Numbered from the stretch's first letter, positions 36,010-45,355 are shown. The stretch: 64,000 bases of DNA from Rhodococcus sp. P-2 (GCF_016598535.1 NZ_CP066779.1:558001-622000); one strand, 5' to 3'. The notes: generated by a model not told the origin, from the sequence alone. Made by a program: numbers and translations.

Positions 36010-37410
36010 ATGAGCAATATGCCGTTCGGCTTCTCCAACTCCGACGACGATCCCGATCGCGACAAGAACGCGGCGGGTGGCAATCCGTTCGGGGGTGGTG
36101 ACATGCCGTTCGGGTTCGGCGCGGGCGGTGAGGGATTCGATCCGGCTCAACTCGGCCAGATGCTCACCCAGTTCGGGCAGATGCTGAGCGGAATGGGCTC
36201 GTCGATGGGCCAGGGCGGTACGTCCGGCCCGGTCAACTACGACATCGCCAAGAAGCTGGCACGCCAACAGATCGGATCGGTCACACCGATCACCGAGGGC
36301 AACGTCAAGGCGATCGCCGACGCCGCGCACCTGGCCGAGATGTGGCTGGACGCCGCGACAACGCTCCCGGCCGGAGCGAGCCGCACTCTCGCCTGGACTC
36401 CCAACGACTGGCTCGACAACACGATCGACACGTGGAAGCGACTCTGCGATCCGGTGGCCGAGAAGGTAGCGGGCATGTGGGTCCAAGGACTTCCCGCCGA
36501 AGCGCAGCAGATGGCGGGCCCGATGCTGGGCATGCTCGGCCAGATGGGTGGACTCGCGTTCGGCTCGCAATTGGGCCAGGCACTCGGCCAACTGTCCACC
36601 GAGGTGCTCTCCTCCACTGACATCGGCTTGCCCCTCGGACCCGAAGGCACCGCGGCCCTTCTCCCCGCTGCGGTTCAGGCGTTCAGTGAGGGTCTCGAAC
36701 AGCCGCATCAGGAAGTTCTCGTGTTCCTCGCCGCACGTGAAGCGGCCCATCAGCGCCTCTACAGTCACGTTCCGTGGCTGCGCCAGCGTGTTCTCGCCAC
36801 AGTCGAGGAGTACGCCCGCGGGATCACGATGGACTTCTCGGCGATGGAAGAGTTTGCCAAGGACCTCGACCCCTCCGCTCTCACCGATCCGAGCAAGCTC
36901 GAGGCGCTGATGCAGCAGGGCACGTTCGAGCCGCAGAACACTCCGGAGCAGAAGGCTGCTCTCGAGCGTCTCGAGACGCTGCTTGCACTGGTCGAGGGTT
37001 GGGTCGAGACGGTGGTCACCGCCGCACTCGGCGAGCGACTGCCCGGTGTTGCCGCGATGAGCGAGACGTTGCGTCGTCGCCGTGCCACCGGCGGCCCCGC
37101 CGAACAGACCTTTGCGACGCTGGTCGGACTCGAACTTCGTCCTCGCAAGGTCCGCGAAGCGGCCGGATTGTGGCAGAAGCTCACCGCGGAAGCCGGTATG
37201 GATACTCGCGACGGCGTCTGGTCACATCCCGACCTGATGCCTGATTCGAGCGATCTCGACGCACCGGACGGGTTCGTCGCCCGTGTCCTCGGCGGCGGCG
37301 ACACCGGCAATTTCGACGACCCGATCGCCCAGCTCGAAGCCGTCCTGGCAAAAGAGCGTGCGGCCGAGGAAGCGATGGACAAGACCCGCGAGGACGACGA
37401 AGGCAAGTAA
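36010..37410 (+). CDS. Zinc-dependent metalloprotease-like protein (zincin_1 / DUF2342)
   Basis: The 466-aa product starts with a Gly/Asp/Phe-rich segment (residues 1-75) and then matches the actinobacterial DUF2342/TIGR03624 type: GFDPAQLGQMLTQFGQML, GSQLGQALGQLSTEVLSSTD, VLVFLAAREAAHQRLYSHVPW and a C-terminal LRPRKVREAAGLWQ. The REAAH segment stands where a zinc HExxH would be in zincins, so catalytic activity is uncertain. Divergent from the PDZ-protease gene, as recalled for Rv3194c/Rv3195. Confidence 0.85.
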   Translation: MSNMPFGFSNSDDDPDRDKNAAGGNPFGGGDMPFGFGAGGEGFDPAQLGQMLTQFGQMLSGMGSSMGQGGTSGPVNYDIAKKLARQQIGSVTPITEGNVKAIADAAHLAEMWLDAATTLPAGASRTLAWTPNDWLDNTIDTWKRLCDPVAEKVAGMWVQGLPAEAQQMAGPMLGMLGQMGGLAFGSQLGQALGQLSTEVLSSTDIGLPLGPEGTAALLPAAVQAFSEGLEQPHQEVLVFLAAREAAHQRLYSHVPWLRQRVLATVEEYARGITMDFSAMEEFAKDLDPSALTDPSKLEALMQQGTFEPQNTPEQKAALERLETLLALVEGWVETVVTAALGERLPGVAAMSETLRRRRATGGPAEQTFATLVGLELRPRKVREAAGLWQKLTAEAGMDTRDGVWSHPDLMPDSSDLDAPDGFVARVLGGGDTGNFDDPIAQLEAVLAKERAAEEAMDKTREDDEGK

Positions 37411-37511
37411 TCTCTTCGTGACACATTTTCGCAGATCAGCCACGATGACGGCCTGTGGATAACTGCCGCTGAGGCAGACTCGCGGGACGTACGCCATGCC
37501 AGCATCGAACG

Positions 37512-38450
37512 ATGACCGGTGACAGGCAACAAGACGCCACACAGAACAGCACTTCACAGCGATCCGCGGGACCCCGATGGGACCCGCGGATCGCTGTTCT
37601 GTCGCGCCCGGACGGTCGACTGCAGCTGGGATGGACACCCGGACGTGCCGTCCTGCTGACGCTGCCTGCCGGGGTCGATGCTCGCGCGGTGAAGTCGATC
37701 CTGCGCACGATGGACGGCTCGAAATCCCGCGCGGCCATCCTCTGGGAAGCGTCGAGGCGCGGGATTCCCACGTCGGTGACGGAGCAGTTTCTCGCGCAAC
37801 TCGCCGATTCCGGTTTCGTCCACACTGCCCGCAGAAACACCGCGACGGTCCGGATCCACGGCGTCGGTCCACTCTCGGACGCCGTCGAGCGCGCACTGGT
37901 CACCGGCGGGGTCAGCACGCGCCGCTCGCGCGGGTATCGCAACACCGATGTCGTGCGCTCGTGGAACGAGCAACTGGTGGTCCTGGCCGACGACGTCGTC
38001 ACCGATCCACGTTTGGTGAGCGATCTCGTTCGCTGCGGACTCCCCCACCTTTCCGTCCGCATCCGGGACGGTAACGGCGTGGTCGGCCCTCTGGTCCTGC
38101 CTGGTCGGTCGAGTTGCCTGCGGTGCGCCGACATCATCCGATCCGAACTCGACCCTCATTGGCTTCATCTGTCCGCGCAGCTACTCGGCAGCGCGGGTCA
38201 CGCGGAATCAGCGATGATCCATGCAAGTGTCGCGCTCGCCCTGGCCGAGATCGACGCGACTCTCGGTGCCCTGGACCTACCCGGTGTCGAGGACCTGCCC
38301 AGTGCGGCTACTGCGGCCAGTCTGTCGTCGACGCTCGAGATCGCGCTGCGTCCGTATCGGATCACAACCAGGCGCTGGCCTCGGCAAATATCCTGCAGTT
38401 GCCAATACCTGGCACCTGTTTCGGGCAAAGGACGCCCCAGTCAGACATGA
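37512..38450 (+). CDS. TOMM-leader-binding / ThiF-like cyclodehydratase-family protein
   Basis: The 312-aa product resembles the proteins annotated as TOMM precursor leader-peptide-binding or cyclodehydratase in actinobacteria (ThiF/E1-like fold without the ATP-binding core). Visible features are a winged-helix-like N-terminus (LDARAVKSIL-type region to SVTEQFLAQLADSGFV, about 55-100), a VRIHGVGPLSDAVERAL Rossmann-like segment and GRSSCLRCADIIRSELDPHW with a CxxC pair. No YcaO, precursor peptide or dehydrogenase is nearby, so a role in peptide modification is doubtful. Ends 7 bp before the ABC1-kinase start; recalled homologue Rv3196. Confidence 0.68.
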   Translation: MTGDRQQDATQNSTSQRSAGPRWDPRIAVLSRPDGRLQLGWTPGRAVLLTLPAGVDARAVKSILRTMDGSKSRAAILWEASRRGIPTSVTEQFLAQLADSGFVHTARRNTATVRIHGVGPLSDAVERALVTGGVSTRRSRGYRNTDVVRSWNEQLVVLADDVVTDPRLVSDLVRCGLPHLSVRIRDGNGVVGPLVLPGRSSCLRCADIIRSELDPHWLHLSAQLLGSAGHAESAMIHASVALALAEIDATLGALDLPGVEDLPSAATAASLSSTLEIALRPYRITTRRWPRQISCSCQYLAPVSGKGRPSQT

Positions 38451-38457
38451 TGGTGTG

Positions 38458-39798
38458 GTGTCCGAGATCCCACGCAAGAGTTCTGCCCGTACTGCCAAAC
38501 TCGCGAGCATCCCCTTGGGGATGGCTGGTCGCGCCGCCATGGGCTTCGGACGCAAGCTCGCCGGCGGCGACAAAGGCGAGATCGACGCGCAGTTGAGCGC
38601 GAAGGCCGCCGAGCAACTGTTCGCGGTGCTGGGCGAACTCAAGGGCGGCGCGATGAAGCTGGGCCAAGCGCTCAGCGTCATGGAGGCGGCAATTCCGGAG
38701 GAATTCGCGGAGCCGTACCGCGAGTCGCTGAACAAGCTTCAGGCCGCCGCCCCGCCACTGCCGACAAAGCAAGTACACAAGATGCTCGACCAGCAACTCG
38801 GAACCAAGTGGCGTGACCGATTCCAGTCGTTCGACGACGAACCGACCGCGTCGGCCAGCATCGGGCAGGTTCACCGAGCGGTCTGGGCCGACGGCCGCGA
38901 CGTGGCCGTGAAGGTTCAGTACCCCGGCGCCGACGAAGCTCTGCGCGCCGATCTCAAGACCTTGGGCAGATTTGCCGGCCTGTTCGGTTCGGTCATGCCG
39001 GGGGTCGATGTGCGGCCCGTGATCGAGGAGTTCACCGCTCGCACGGAGGAAGAACTCGACTATCGGATCGAGGCGAACAATCAGCGAGCTTTTGCCAAAG
39101 AGTTCGACGGCGATCCGCAGTTCGTGATCCCGCACGTCGTGGCGAGCGCGCCGAAAGTGGTCGTGACCGAATGGATGACGGCAACCCCGCTGACCAGAAT
39201 CATCGAGAGCGGAACGCCGGAGCAGCGCAATGCTGCCGGTGCACTGCTCGCCGAATTCCACTTCGCGTCTCCGGCCCGTGTCGGCTTGCTCCACTGTGAC
39301 CCGCACCCCGGCAACTTCATGCTTCTCGAAGACGGTCGACTCGGCGTCATCGACTTCGGTGCTGCTGCGCCGTTCCCGAACGGGCTGCCGCGGGTTCTCG
39401 GCACGATGGTGCGCTTGGCGGTCGAGGAACAATTCGACGAATTGACGGAGTTGTTGCGCGCCAACGGTTTCGTGATTCCTGGACGCACAGTGACCGACAA
39501 GGAGATCGCGGATTACCTGCGACCATTCACCGACCCGATCCAGACCGAGTCATTTCACTTCACTCGAGCGTGGCTGCAAAAGGCCGCCGGAACTGCCACT
39601 GACTTCAACAGTGCGCAGTTCCGAACGGCCCGTGCACTCAACCTTCCGGCCGAGTATTTGATGATCTTTCGTGTTCTTCTCGGTTCGGTCGGCATATGCG
39701 CCCAGTTGGACGCATATGCCCCGTACATGGAAATCCTGACTCGCTGGTTGCCAGGGTTCGCGGAGCCGGTTCTGGATGAAACCGGCTCCGCCGAATAA
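38458..39798 (+). CDS. ABC1/AarF/UbiB family atypical kinase
   Basis: The 446-aa product has the UbiB/ABC1 family features: the KxGQ motif region GGAMKLGQALSVMEAAIPEE, Ala-rich loop SASIGQVHRAVW, the ATP Lys in VAVKVQYPGAD, VTEWMTATPLTR and the catalytic HCDPHPGNFMLLEDGRLGVI with the DFG Asp following. In other organisms these act in quinone synthesis or lipid homeostasis. Start GTG 38458 (or GTG 38455); longer frames run into the upstream gene. The stop codon lies inside a 21-bp tandem duplication (39781-39821). Confidence 0.9.
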   Translation: MSEIPRKSSARTAKLASIPLGMAGRAAMGFGRKLAGGDKGEIDAQLSAKAAEQLFAVLGELKGGAMKLGQALSVMEAAIPEEFAEPYRESLNKLQAAAPPLPTKQVHKMLDQQLGTKWRDRFQSFDDEPTASASIGQVHRAVWADGRDVAVKVQYPGADEALRADLKTLGRFAGLFGSVMPGVDVRPVIEEFTARTEEELDYRIEANNQRAFAKEFDGDPQFVIPHVVASAPKVVVTEWMTATPLTRIIESGTPEQRNAAGALLAEFHFASPARVGLLHCDPHPGNFMLLEDGRLGVIDFGAAAPFPNGLPRVLGTMVRLAVEEQFDELTELLRANGFVIPGRTVTDKEIADYLRPFTDPIQTESFHFTRAWLQKAAGTATDFNSAQFRTARALNLPAEYLMIFRVLLGSVGICAQLDAYAPYMEILTRWLPGFAEPVLDETGSAE

Positions 39799-39824
39799 GA
39801 CACCGGCTCCGCCGAACAGGGCTC

Positions 39825-40169
39825 TCACGCGCACACAAGTTGCTTGCGTGGGCGCCCTCTCGGTCTCTTGCGCGCTATGACGGCCCCCTGATCGAGGATC
39901 TCGCCTCCCCACACCCCCCATGGCTCGGCGCGGTCGAGAGCCGCACTGAGACAACGGGAACGGATGGGGCACTGCGCGCACAGTGCCTTGGCCTGCTCGA
40001 GTTCGGCCGGAGCTTCGGCGAACCAGAGATCGGGGTTGGATGCCCGGCACGGCAGGTCGCGGCGGGTGGACGCGGCCTCGATGAACGTGACTGCAGCCGA
40101 AGTGACGTCGGTGGAAGTTACTGCAGTGGTGGAGTTTTCGGATTCCACGCGGATTGTCTGGGCAGACAA
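39825..40169 (-). CDS. whiB7: Transcriptional regulator WhiB7
   Basis: The 114-aa product has the WhiB iron-sulphur signature: Cys in DLPCRASNPDLWFAE, CAQCPIRSRC, the GVWGGE turn that binds SigA region 4, and a C-terminal AT-hook RGRPRKQ unique to WhiB7. It activates intrinsic antibiotic-resistance genes in response to translation inhibitors. Start is TTG at 40169 behind a strong SD (aggagaccgag). It has a ~400-nt leader with an uORF and attenuator. Position between the ABC1 kinase and uvrD2 is as recalled for M. tuberculosis. Confidence 0.95.
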   Translation of the reverse strand: MSAQTIRVESENSTTAVTSTDVTSAAVTFIEAASTRRDLPCRASNPDLWFAEAPAELEQAKALCAQCPIRSRCLSAALDRAEPWGVWGGEILDQGAVIARKRPRGRPRKQLVCA

Positions 40170-40277
40170 CTCGGTCTCCTAGTGCTCGGATGCGAAACTG
40201 TGTCGCACGATATGGGTTCGATGGGTGCGAACCTGAGCCGAGTCGGAAACCAGATCAAGAGGAGTATCCAACACAAA

Positions 40278-40311
40278 GGCCACGGTCCGCAGGGGCTGCG
40301 GGTCCGTGGCC
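40278..40311 (-). terminator. Attenuator hairpin in the whiB7 leader
   Basis: On the minus strand GGCCACGGACCCGCAG pairs with CTGCGGACCGTGGCC (one-base bulge) and is followed by TTTGTGTT. It lies between the uORF stop (40331) and the whiB7 start (40169), so it can end transcription unless ribosome stalling on the uORF changes the fold. This arrangement is established for mycobacterial whiB7. Confidence 0.8.
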
Positions 40312-40330
40312 GTAAGTGAACGGATGTGTC

Positions 40331-40507
40331 CTACCGAGGAATACCTCGATGGCTTAAGAACACGGACTCGACAGCTGCTTTCTTTGCTGCTGCTTGAGGG
40401 CGCAGGCGGAACGCATGCTGCGCCCATCCCGCTGCACGCGGCAGCATGGGGGCGGCAACAGCGAACTTTGCGCTTGCGCACGCTTCGTAAGAGATCAAGT
40501 TCGTCAT
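40331..40507 (-). CDS. whiB7 leader upstream ORF (uORF)
   Basis: A 58-codon frame starting MTNLISYEACASAKF and ending HRGIPR lies in the whiB7 leader, behind a GGAGG-type SD (ggaggtggcg), and stops 20 nt before the attenuator hairpin. It has no domain. In mycobacteria translation of such a uORF senses ribosome inhibition and lets transcription continue into whiB7; the same role is inferred here. In-frame GTG and ATG codons 4 and 6 codons upstream are other possible starts. Confidence 0.6.
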   Translation of the reverse strand: MTNLISYEACASAKFAVAAPMLPRAAGWAQHAFRLRPQAAAKKAAVESVFLSHRGIPR

Positions 40508-40580
40508 TTTTTTCGCCACCTCCATTTCGTGTCGGTCCGGATAGTTTCTGCGCACAGGTTGCCCCGTAACACTGAAAACC

Positions 40581-40620
40581 AGAGTAGAGAATCCGTCGAA
40601 TCTGCACAACCTATTTTTGA
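40581..40620 (-). promoter_or_regulatory. whiB7 promoter with WhiB7-binding AT-rich element
   Basis: On the minus strand TTGTGC (-35, 40609-40604) and TACTCT (-10, 40586-40581) are 17 bp apart, and TCAAAAATA (40620-40612) sits just upstream of the -35. An A/T-rich block next to the -35 is what WhiB7 with SigA recognises, so the gene is probably autoactivated. Predicted transcript start is near 40574. Confidence 0.7.
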
Positions 40621-40662
40621 CCTGCGGTTATGCAACTCACGGTTGTCGATTCGGATGTGTTG

Positions 40663-42801
40663 TCAGATATCGAGTGTTGCCGCTCGCAGTTCACCGCGAA
40701 TGACAGCTAGTACGTCTTCGCCGAAATTGTCGAGTTTCTTCGGCCCGATTCCGGGAATCGAGACCAGTCCACGATTGTCTTGTGGTCGTTGTTCGGCAAT
40801 AGCCATCAGCGTGTTGTCGCTGAAGACGACATAAGCCGGAACTTTGAGTTCTCGGGATTTGTCCAGACGCCAAGCCTTGAGATGTTCGAGCAATTCCAGG
40901 TCGACATTGGACGGGCACTTCTCGCAGCGTCCGAGCATTGTCGCCGACGTCCCGATCAACGGTTTGCCGCAGACTCGGCAACGCGGACGCTTCTTGTTCC
41001 CCGACGACGGCGCGGCTACGCGTGAAGCCGGTGAGTCCTCGGGAATGAGCCCGTTGAGGAACCTCGACCGGCGACGGGACTTGCGGCCACCCTCGTTGCG
41101 AGCCAATGCCCACGACAGCTGCAGATGCTCGCGGGCGCGAGTAACCCCCACGTACAGAAGCCGGCGCTCCTCCTCCACGGCGACGTCGTCGGCGCCCGAA
41201 TTGGCGTCGCCGAGAACGTGTTGGATCGGCAGCGTGCCGTCATTGAGGCCGACCAGGAACACCGCATCCCATTCGAGGCCCTTGGCGGCGTGAAGCGAAG
41301 CCAATGTCACGCCCTGCACGGTCGGTGGGTGCCGCGCCTCGGCTCGGGCTGTGAGCTCTTGCAGAAGCCCGGTGAGCGACAGTTCGGGTTCGTGGACGAG
41401 TTGTTCTTCGGTCAGCGCCACGAGAGCCGAGAGCGACGCCCAGCGCTCGCGGGCCTGGGTGCCCGAAGGTTCTTCATTGGTCAGACCGAGTGGTGCGAGT
41501 ACAGCACGAACCAGTGACACCAGTGCTTCGCCGTTGTCTGCGCCTTCGGGGAGGTCGTCTCGTCCAGCAGCCTGACGCAGCGCCGCCACCGCCTGACGAA
41601 CCTCGGTGCGAGTGAAGAAGCCCTCGCCGCCACGCACCTGGAACGGGATGCCGAGCTTGGTGAGTGCCTGCTCGTGCGCCTCGGACTGAGCATTGATCCG
41701 GTACAGAACAGCGATCTCGGCGGCGGGGGTGCCTGCCGCGATCAGCCGTTTGATCGCCCGCGCAACCCCGAGTGCCTCGGCCGGCTCGTCGTCGAACTCC
41801 ATGAACTCCGGTTCAGGGCCCGGTGCTCGTTGCCCGATCAACTGCAGGCGCGTCCCGGCGATCCGCCCGCGCGCCGCACCGATCACACGGTTGGCCAACG
41901 ACACGACCTCAGGGGTGGAGCGGTAGTCCCGTTCGAGCCGAACGACGGTCGCTTCGGGGAACTTCCGGGAGAAGTCCAACAGATAGTTCGGGGTGGCGCC
42001 GGTGAAGGAGTAGATGGTCTGATTCGCATCGCCCACCACGGTCAGGTCGTCGCGGTCCCCCAGCCACGCGTCGAGCACGCGCTGCTGCAGCGGGGTGACG
42101 TCTTGATACTCGTCGACCACGAAGCAGCGATACCGCTCGCGGAACTCGTCGGCAACCGTCGAATGCTCTTCGAGCGCAGCCGCTGTGTGAAGGAGGAGAT
42201 CGTCGAAATCGAGGAGCATGCCGTCCTGGCCGCGAGCCTTCAGTTCTTCGTATGCCGCGTAGACCTGGGCCACCTTGGCAGCATCGACCGGCGCCTCGCG
42301 ACGAATCTTGGCTATCGCGCGTGGGTAGTCCTCCGGCGCGATCAGCGACGCCTTGGACCATTCGATTTCACTGGCGAGGTCGCGGACGCTTTCCGTGCTG
42401 GTGGACAGTCCCACCCGGGCCGCGGCACTGCTCACGACCGCGAACTTTCGATCGAGCAGACGCCACGGCGTGTCACCGACCACCTGCGGCCAGAAGTACT
42501 TCAGTTGCCGGAGGGCGGCCGCGTGAAAGGTACGAGCCTGCACCTGCGGCCCACTCCCACCGACGCCGAGCTCACGAAGACGCCCGCGCATTTCCCCGGC
42601 CGCACGCGCGGTGAATGTCACGGCAAGCACCTGCCCGGCCGACACATGACCGTCGGCAACCAGATGAGCGATCCGGCGCGTGATTGTTCGGGTTTTGCCT
42701 GTTCCAGCGCCCGCGAGGACGCACACCGGGCCGCGTGGCGCGAGCACGGCGGCCGATTGTTCTGGATCCAGTCCGGTGTCCGCAGGCATGGGGACCATCA
42801 T
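40663..42801 (-). CDS. uvrD2: ATP-dependent DNA helicase UvrD2
   Basis: The ~712-aa SF1A helicase has Walker [35 protein letters not shown], Walker [30 protein letters not shown], and motif [18 protein letters not shown]. The C-terminus shows what defines UvrD2: a four-Cys zinc-type motif ([10 protein letters not shown], then CEKCPSN) and an HRDC domain ([20 protein letters not shown]). It unwinds DNA in repair. Start is one of the paired ATGs at 42801/42798 or the ATG at 42789; the frame is open to 42876. Confidence 0.93.
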   Translation of the reverse strand: MMVPMPADTGLDPEQSAAVLAPRGPVCVLAGAGTGKTRTITRRIAHLVADGHVSAGQVLAVTFTARAAGEMRGRLRELGVGGSGPQVQARTFHAAALRQLKYFWPQVVGDTPWRLLDRKFAVVSSAAARVGLSTSTESVRDLASEIEWSKASLIAPEDYPRAIAKIRREAPVDAAKVAQVYAAYEELKARGQDGMLLDFDDLLLHTAAALEEHSTVADEFRERYRCFVVDEYQDVTPLQQRVLDAWLGDRDDLTVVGDANQTIYSFTGATPNYLLDFSRKFPEATVVRLERDYRSTPEVVSLANRVIGAARGRIAGTRLQLIGQRAPGPEPEFMEFDDEPAEALGVARAIKRLIAAGTPAAEIAVLYRINAQSEAHEQALTKLGIPFQVRGGEGFFTRTEVRQAVAALRQAAGRDDLPEGADNGEALVSLVRAVLAPLGLTNEEPSGTQARERWASLSALVALTEEQLVHEPELSLTGLLQELTARAEARHPPTVQGVTLASLHAAKGLEWDAVFLVGLNDGTLPIQHVLGDANSGADDVAVEEERRLLYVGVTRAREHLQLSWALARNEGGRKSRRRSRFLNGLIPEDSPASRVAAPSSGNKKRPRCRVCGKPLIGTSATMLGRCEKCPSNVDLELLEHLKAWRLDKSRELKVPAYVVFSDNTLMAIAEQRPQDNRGLVSIPGIGPKKLDNFGEDVLAVIRGELRAATLDI

Positions 42802-42904
42802 GGCAGGACGTTCCGACACTCCGAACGCCGCGCCCGACGGTATGTGGGCAAGAGAACACGGCCCGATACGGAACAACGCTCACGGTCGTGGTGTTATATC
42901 GGCC

Positions 42905-43162
42905 GTGACTTCTACCGAAAATGCGCCTGCCCTGACCATCTACTCGACCACGTGGTGCGGCTACTGCCGCCGCCTCAAGACGCAGCTCAACGCGTCGGGG
43001 ATCGAGTACACCGAGATCGACATCGAGAACGATCCGGCGGCAGCCGATTTCGTCGGCAGCGTCAACGGTGGCAATCACGTCGTTCCGACCGTGAAGTACG
43101 GAGACGGCAGCGTCGCGACCAACCCATCGCTCAACCAGGTCAAGCAGGCCCTGGGTCTGTAG
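42905..43162 (+). CDS. mrx1: Mycoredoxin (glutaredoxin-like protein)
   Basis: The 85-aa product is a small glutaredoxin-fold protein with active site WCGYC, the cis-Pro in HVVPTVKYGDG and no extra domain. Mycoredoxins reduce mycothiol-protein mixed disulphides with mycothiol in actinobacteria. Start GTG 42905 (VTSTENAPAL) gives a standard N-terminus; the frame runs upstream into the uvrD2 antisense. Divergent from uvrD2, as recalled for Rv3198A. Confidence 0.9.
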   Translation: MTSTENAPALTIYSTTWCGYCRRLKTQLNASGIEYTEIDIENDPAAADFVGSVNGGNHVVPTVKYGDGSVATNPSLNQVKQALGL

Positions 43163-43177
43163 ATCTTCTCCGGCTGC

Positions 43178-43209
43178 TACTTGACCCGGCTCTTACTTGA
43201 CCCAGCTCT
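43178..43209. repeat. 16-bp tandem duplication at the nudC 3' end
   Basis: Two 16-bp units (43178-43193 and 43194-43209), 14 of 16 bases identical, straddle the nudC stop codon; read on the minus strand each is GAGCYGGGTCAAGTAR. Confidence 0.75.
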
Positions 43210-44098
43210 CGAGCATTCCGCGAGCGATGGAGATCGACCCGGGCAGCAGCAGTGGCGCGTCCGCTTCCGAACCCCAGTCGCCGAGTTCGAGAGCGGAACG
43301 CACCTCGTCCTTCGTGAACCAGGTGCCCTCGGCGATCTCGCCGTCCGCGAACAGAAGCGGAGCGGCGGGGTCGCCGATTGCGGCGAAGCCCAACATGACC
43401 GATCGAGGGAACGGCCAGGGCTGGCTCCCGAGGTATCGCACGCTGTGCACGTCGATACCGACTTCTTCCTTGATCTCGCGGACAACGCAGGTTTCGAGAG
43501 ACTCACCGGCCTCGACGAATCCCGCGAGAATCGAGAAACGTCGCTGCGGCCAGGTCGGCTGACGCGCGAGTAGAACTCGATCGCCGCCGTCGTGCACCAG
43601 GCAGATGACCGCCGGATCCGTTCGGGGAAACTCCTCGTGACCGGTGGACGTGGAAATGCGTGACCAACCGGACATGGTGGGTTCACTCGGTGCGCCGTCG
43701 ATAGCGCTGAATCCGGCACTGTCGTGCCAGTTGAGGATCGCGACGGCACCGGTCAACAAGCCGGCGTCCGCGTCGTCGAGTGTTCCGCCGAGCATCCGCA
43801 GTTCGGACAACGTGCCGGCCAGCAGCGACACTCGCACCGCCCAGACGTGGCGATTCTCCCGAATTCCCAGGAACACCGCGCCGCGTACCGGCTCGGGCCC
43901 CAACTCGGTTGCCTCGGCGAAGACCAATTGACCTTCCGGCGACACCTTGACCTGCCCCCGTGAATTCACACGAAGGAGCAGCGCATCCGCCCAACCCGTC
44001 GTCAGTGCAGCGGCGTCCGACCGCAATTCCTCGGCGCGGCCGACGCTCGAGCGTGAGAGCAGCGGTGTTTCGGTCAGCTGGAAGTCGTTCACGCTCAC
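43193..44098 (-). CDS. nudC: NAD(+) diphosphatase NudC (Nudix)
   Basis: The 301-aa product has the Nudix box GFVEAGESLETCVVREIKEE and the NudC hallmark SQPWPFP behind it, so it should split NAD(H) (and NAD-capped RNA 5' ends) to NMN and AMP. The region before the Nudix box (FSAIDGAPSEPTMSGWSRIS, then HEEFPRTDPAVI) corresponds to the zinc ribbon but all four Cys are replaced by Ser/other residues, so zinc binding is lost. Start GTG. Same strand as the K+ channel gene. Confidence 0.92.
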   Translation of the reverse strand: MSVNDFQLTETPLLSRSSVGRAEELRSDAAALTTGWADALLLRVNSRGQVKVSPEGQLVFAEATELGPEPVRGAVFLGIRENRHVWAVRVSLLAGTLSELRMLGGTLDDADAGLLTGAVAILNWHDSAGFSAIDGAPSEPTMSGWSRISTSTGHEEFPRTDPAVICLVHDGGDRVLLARQPTWPQRRFSILAGFVEAGESLETCVVREIKEEVGIDVHSVRYLGSQPWPFPRSVMLGFAAIGDPAAPLLFADGEIAEGTWFTKDEVRSALELGDWGSEADAPLLLPGSISIARGMLESWVK

Positions 44099-44130
44099 GA
44101 CATTACTGCGCGCACGAAGCTCGGTAACAC

Positions 44131-45198
44131 TCAGTTCGTGACGCGGCGGATGTACAGCAGGCGATCGTTCTCCTCGACAGCGTCCACCTCGGGCGAACCG
44201 ACGCGAACCAGGCGGCCGTCGCGAACGACGCCGAGCACGATGTCGGAGAGATGACGCGGAGAGCCGCCGACCTCGTCGCGCTCGACTGCGCGCTCGGCGA
44301 TCGCGAATCCGGCTTCCGGAGTCAGAAGGTCTTCGATCATCTCCACGACAGTCGGCGTCGTGGTCGCGATGCCGAGGAGCCGACCTGCCGTCTCCGAGGA
44401 GACGACGACGGAGTCCGCACCGGACTGACGCAGCAGATGCGCATTGTCGGCTTCACGGATGGCCGCGGCAATCTTCGCTTTGGGTGCGATTTCCCTCGCA
44501 GTCAGGGTTACCAGAACGGCTGTGTCGTCACGATTCGTGGCCACGATGATCGACGACGCGTTCTGTGCGCCGGCCAAGCGAAGTACGTCCGATTTCGTCG
44601 CCGAACCGAACACCGTCACCAGGCCCTTGCTCGCCGCAGAATCGAGGACGGTCTGATCGGTGTCCACGACCACGATCTCCGACGCCGGTACTCCGTCACC
44701 GAGCATTGCTTCGATTGCCGTCCGCCCCTTGGTCCCGTATCCGACGACGACGGTGTGATTACGCACGTGCTGCCTCCAACGCTGAATTTTGAACGCCTGA
44801 CGCGAACTCTCGGTCAGAGCTGAAAGTGTGGTTCCGACCAACACGATCAAGAAGAAGATTCGAAGTGGCGTGATCAACAGGACGTTGACCAGGCGCGCCG
44901 ACGGCGTGAACGGAGTGATGTCGCCGTAGCCGGTGGTCGAAAGCGAAACCGTCGCATAGTAGATGCAGTCGAGCAGCGAAAGCTCGTTGTCCTGCGCGTC
45001 GCGGTATCCGGCGCGATCGATGTACACGATCAAGACGGCGGCGGCGAGAGCACCGAGAGCGATGAGAACTCGCTTGTAGATGGCCCGCGCCGGGCTGGTC
45101 TGTAGCTGGGGAATGCGCAGCACCCCGACAAGGGCGAAGTCAGGCTGATCGGTCAATGCTTCCGACCTGGTCAAACGCGCCCGGAGCTTACCGGCCAT
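44131..45198 (-). CDS. Potassium channel family protein with TrkA-N and TrkA-C domains
   Basis: The 355-aa product has two membrane helices around the selectivity filter (TVSLSTTGYGDITPFT, with TGYGD), a TrkA-N/RCK Rossmann domain (VVVGYGTKGRTAIEAML, about 150-265) and a TrkA-C-type domain at the end (RLVRVGSPEVDAVEENDRL). It is a ligand-gated K+ channel, probably nucleotide-sensing. Recalled homologue Rv3200c lies in the same order (nudC, channel, adnB). Confidence 0.92.
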   Translation of the reverse strand: MAGKLRARLTRSEALTDQPDFALVGVLRIPQLQTSPARAIYKRVLIALGALAAAVLIVYIDRAGYRDAQDNELSLLDCIYYATVSLSTTGYGDITPFTPSARLVNVLLITPLRIFFLIVLVGTTLSALTESSRQAFKIQRWRQHVRNHTVVVGYGTKGRTAIEAMLGDGVPASEIVVVDTDQTVLDSAASKGLVTVFGSATKSDVLRLAGAQNASSIIVATNRDDTAVLVTLTAREIAPKAKIAAAIREADNAHLLRQSGADSVVVSSETAGRLLGIATTTPTVVEMIEDLLTPEAGFAIAERAVERDEVGGSPRHLSDIVLGVVRDGRLVRVGSPEVDAVEENDRLLYIRRVTN

Positions 45199-45355
45199 AC
45201 ATCGACTCTCTCACTCGAATTTACGAAATAACTACACGGACATCGGCAGGCAGCGTAACCCTCGAAGATCGACTTCGGAACTCGGGCGCCCATTAGCGCA
45301 CCGGTTGTGGGCGCCGATACTGGCAAGAAGGTCCACCGTGAGGCAGGCTGGGCAA

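Noticed and set aside
35887-36768. N-terminal extension of the PDZ protease to 36768
   Set aside because: Open frame only; it lies opposite the zincin-like gene and has no signal or homology, while GTG 35886 gives a proper membrane anchor.
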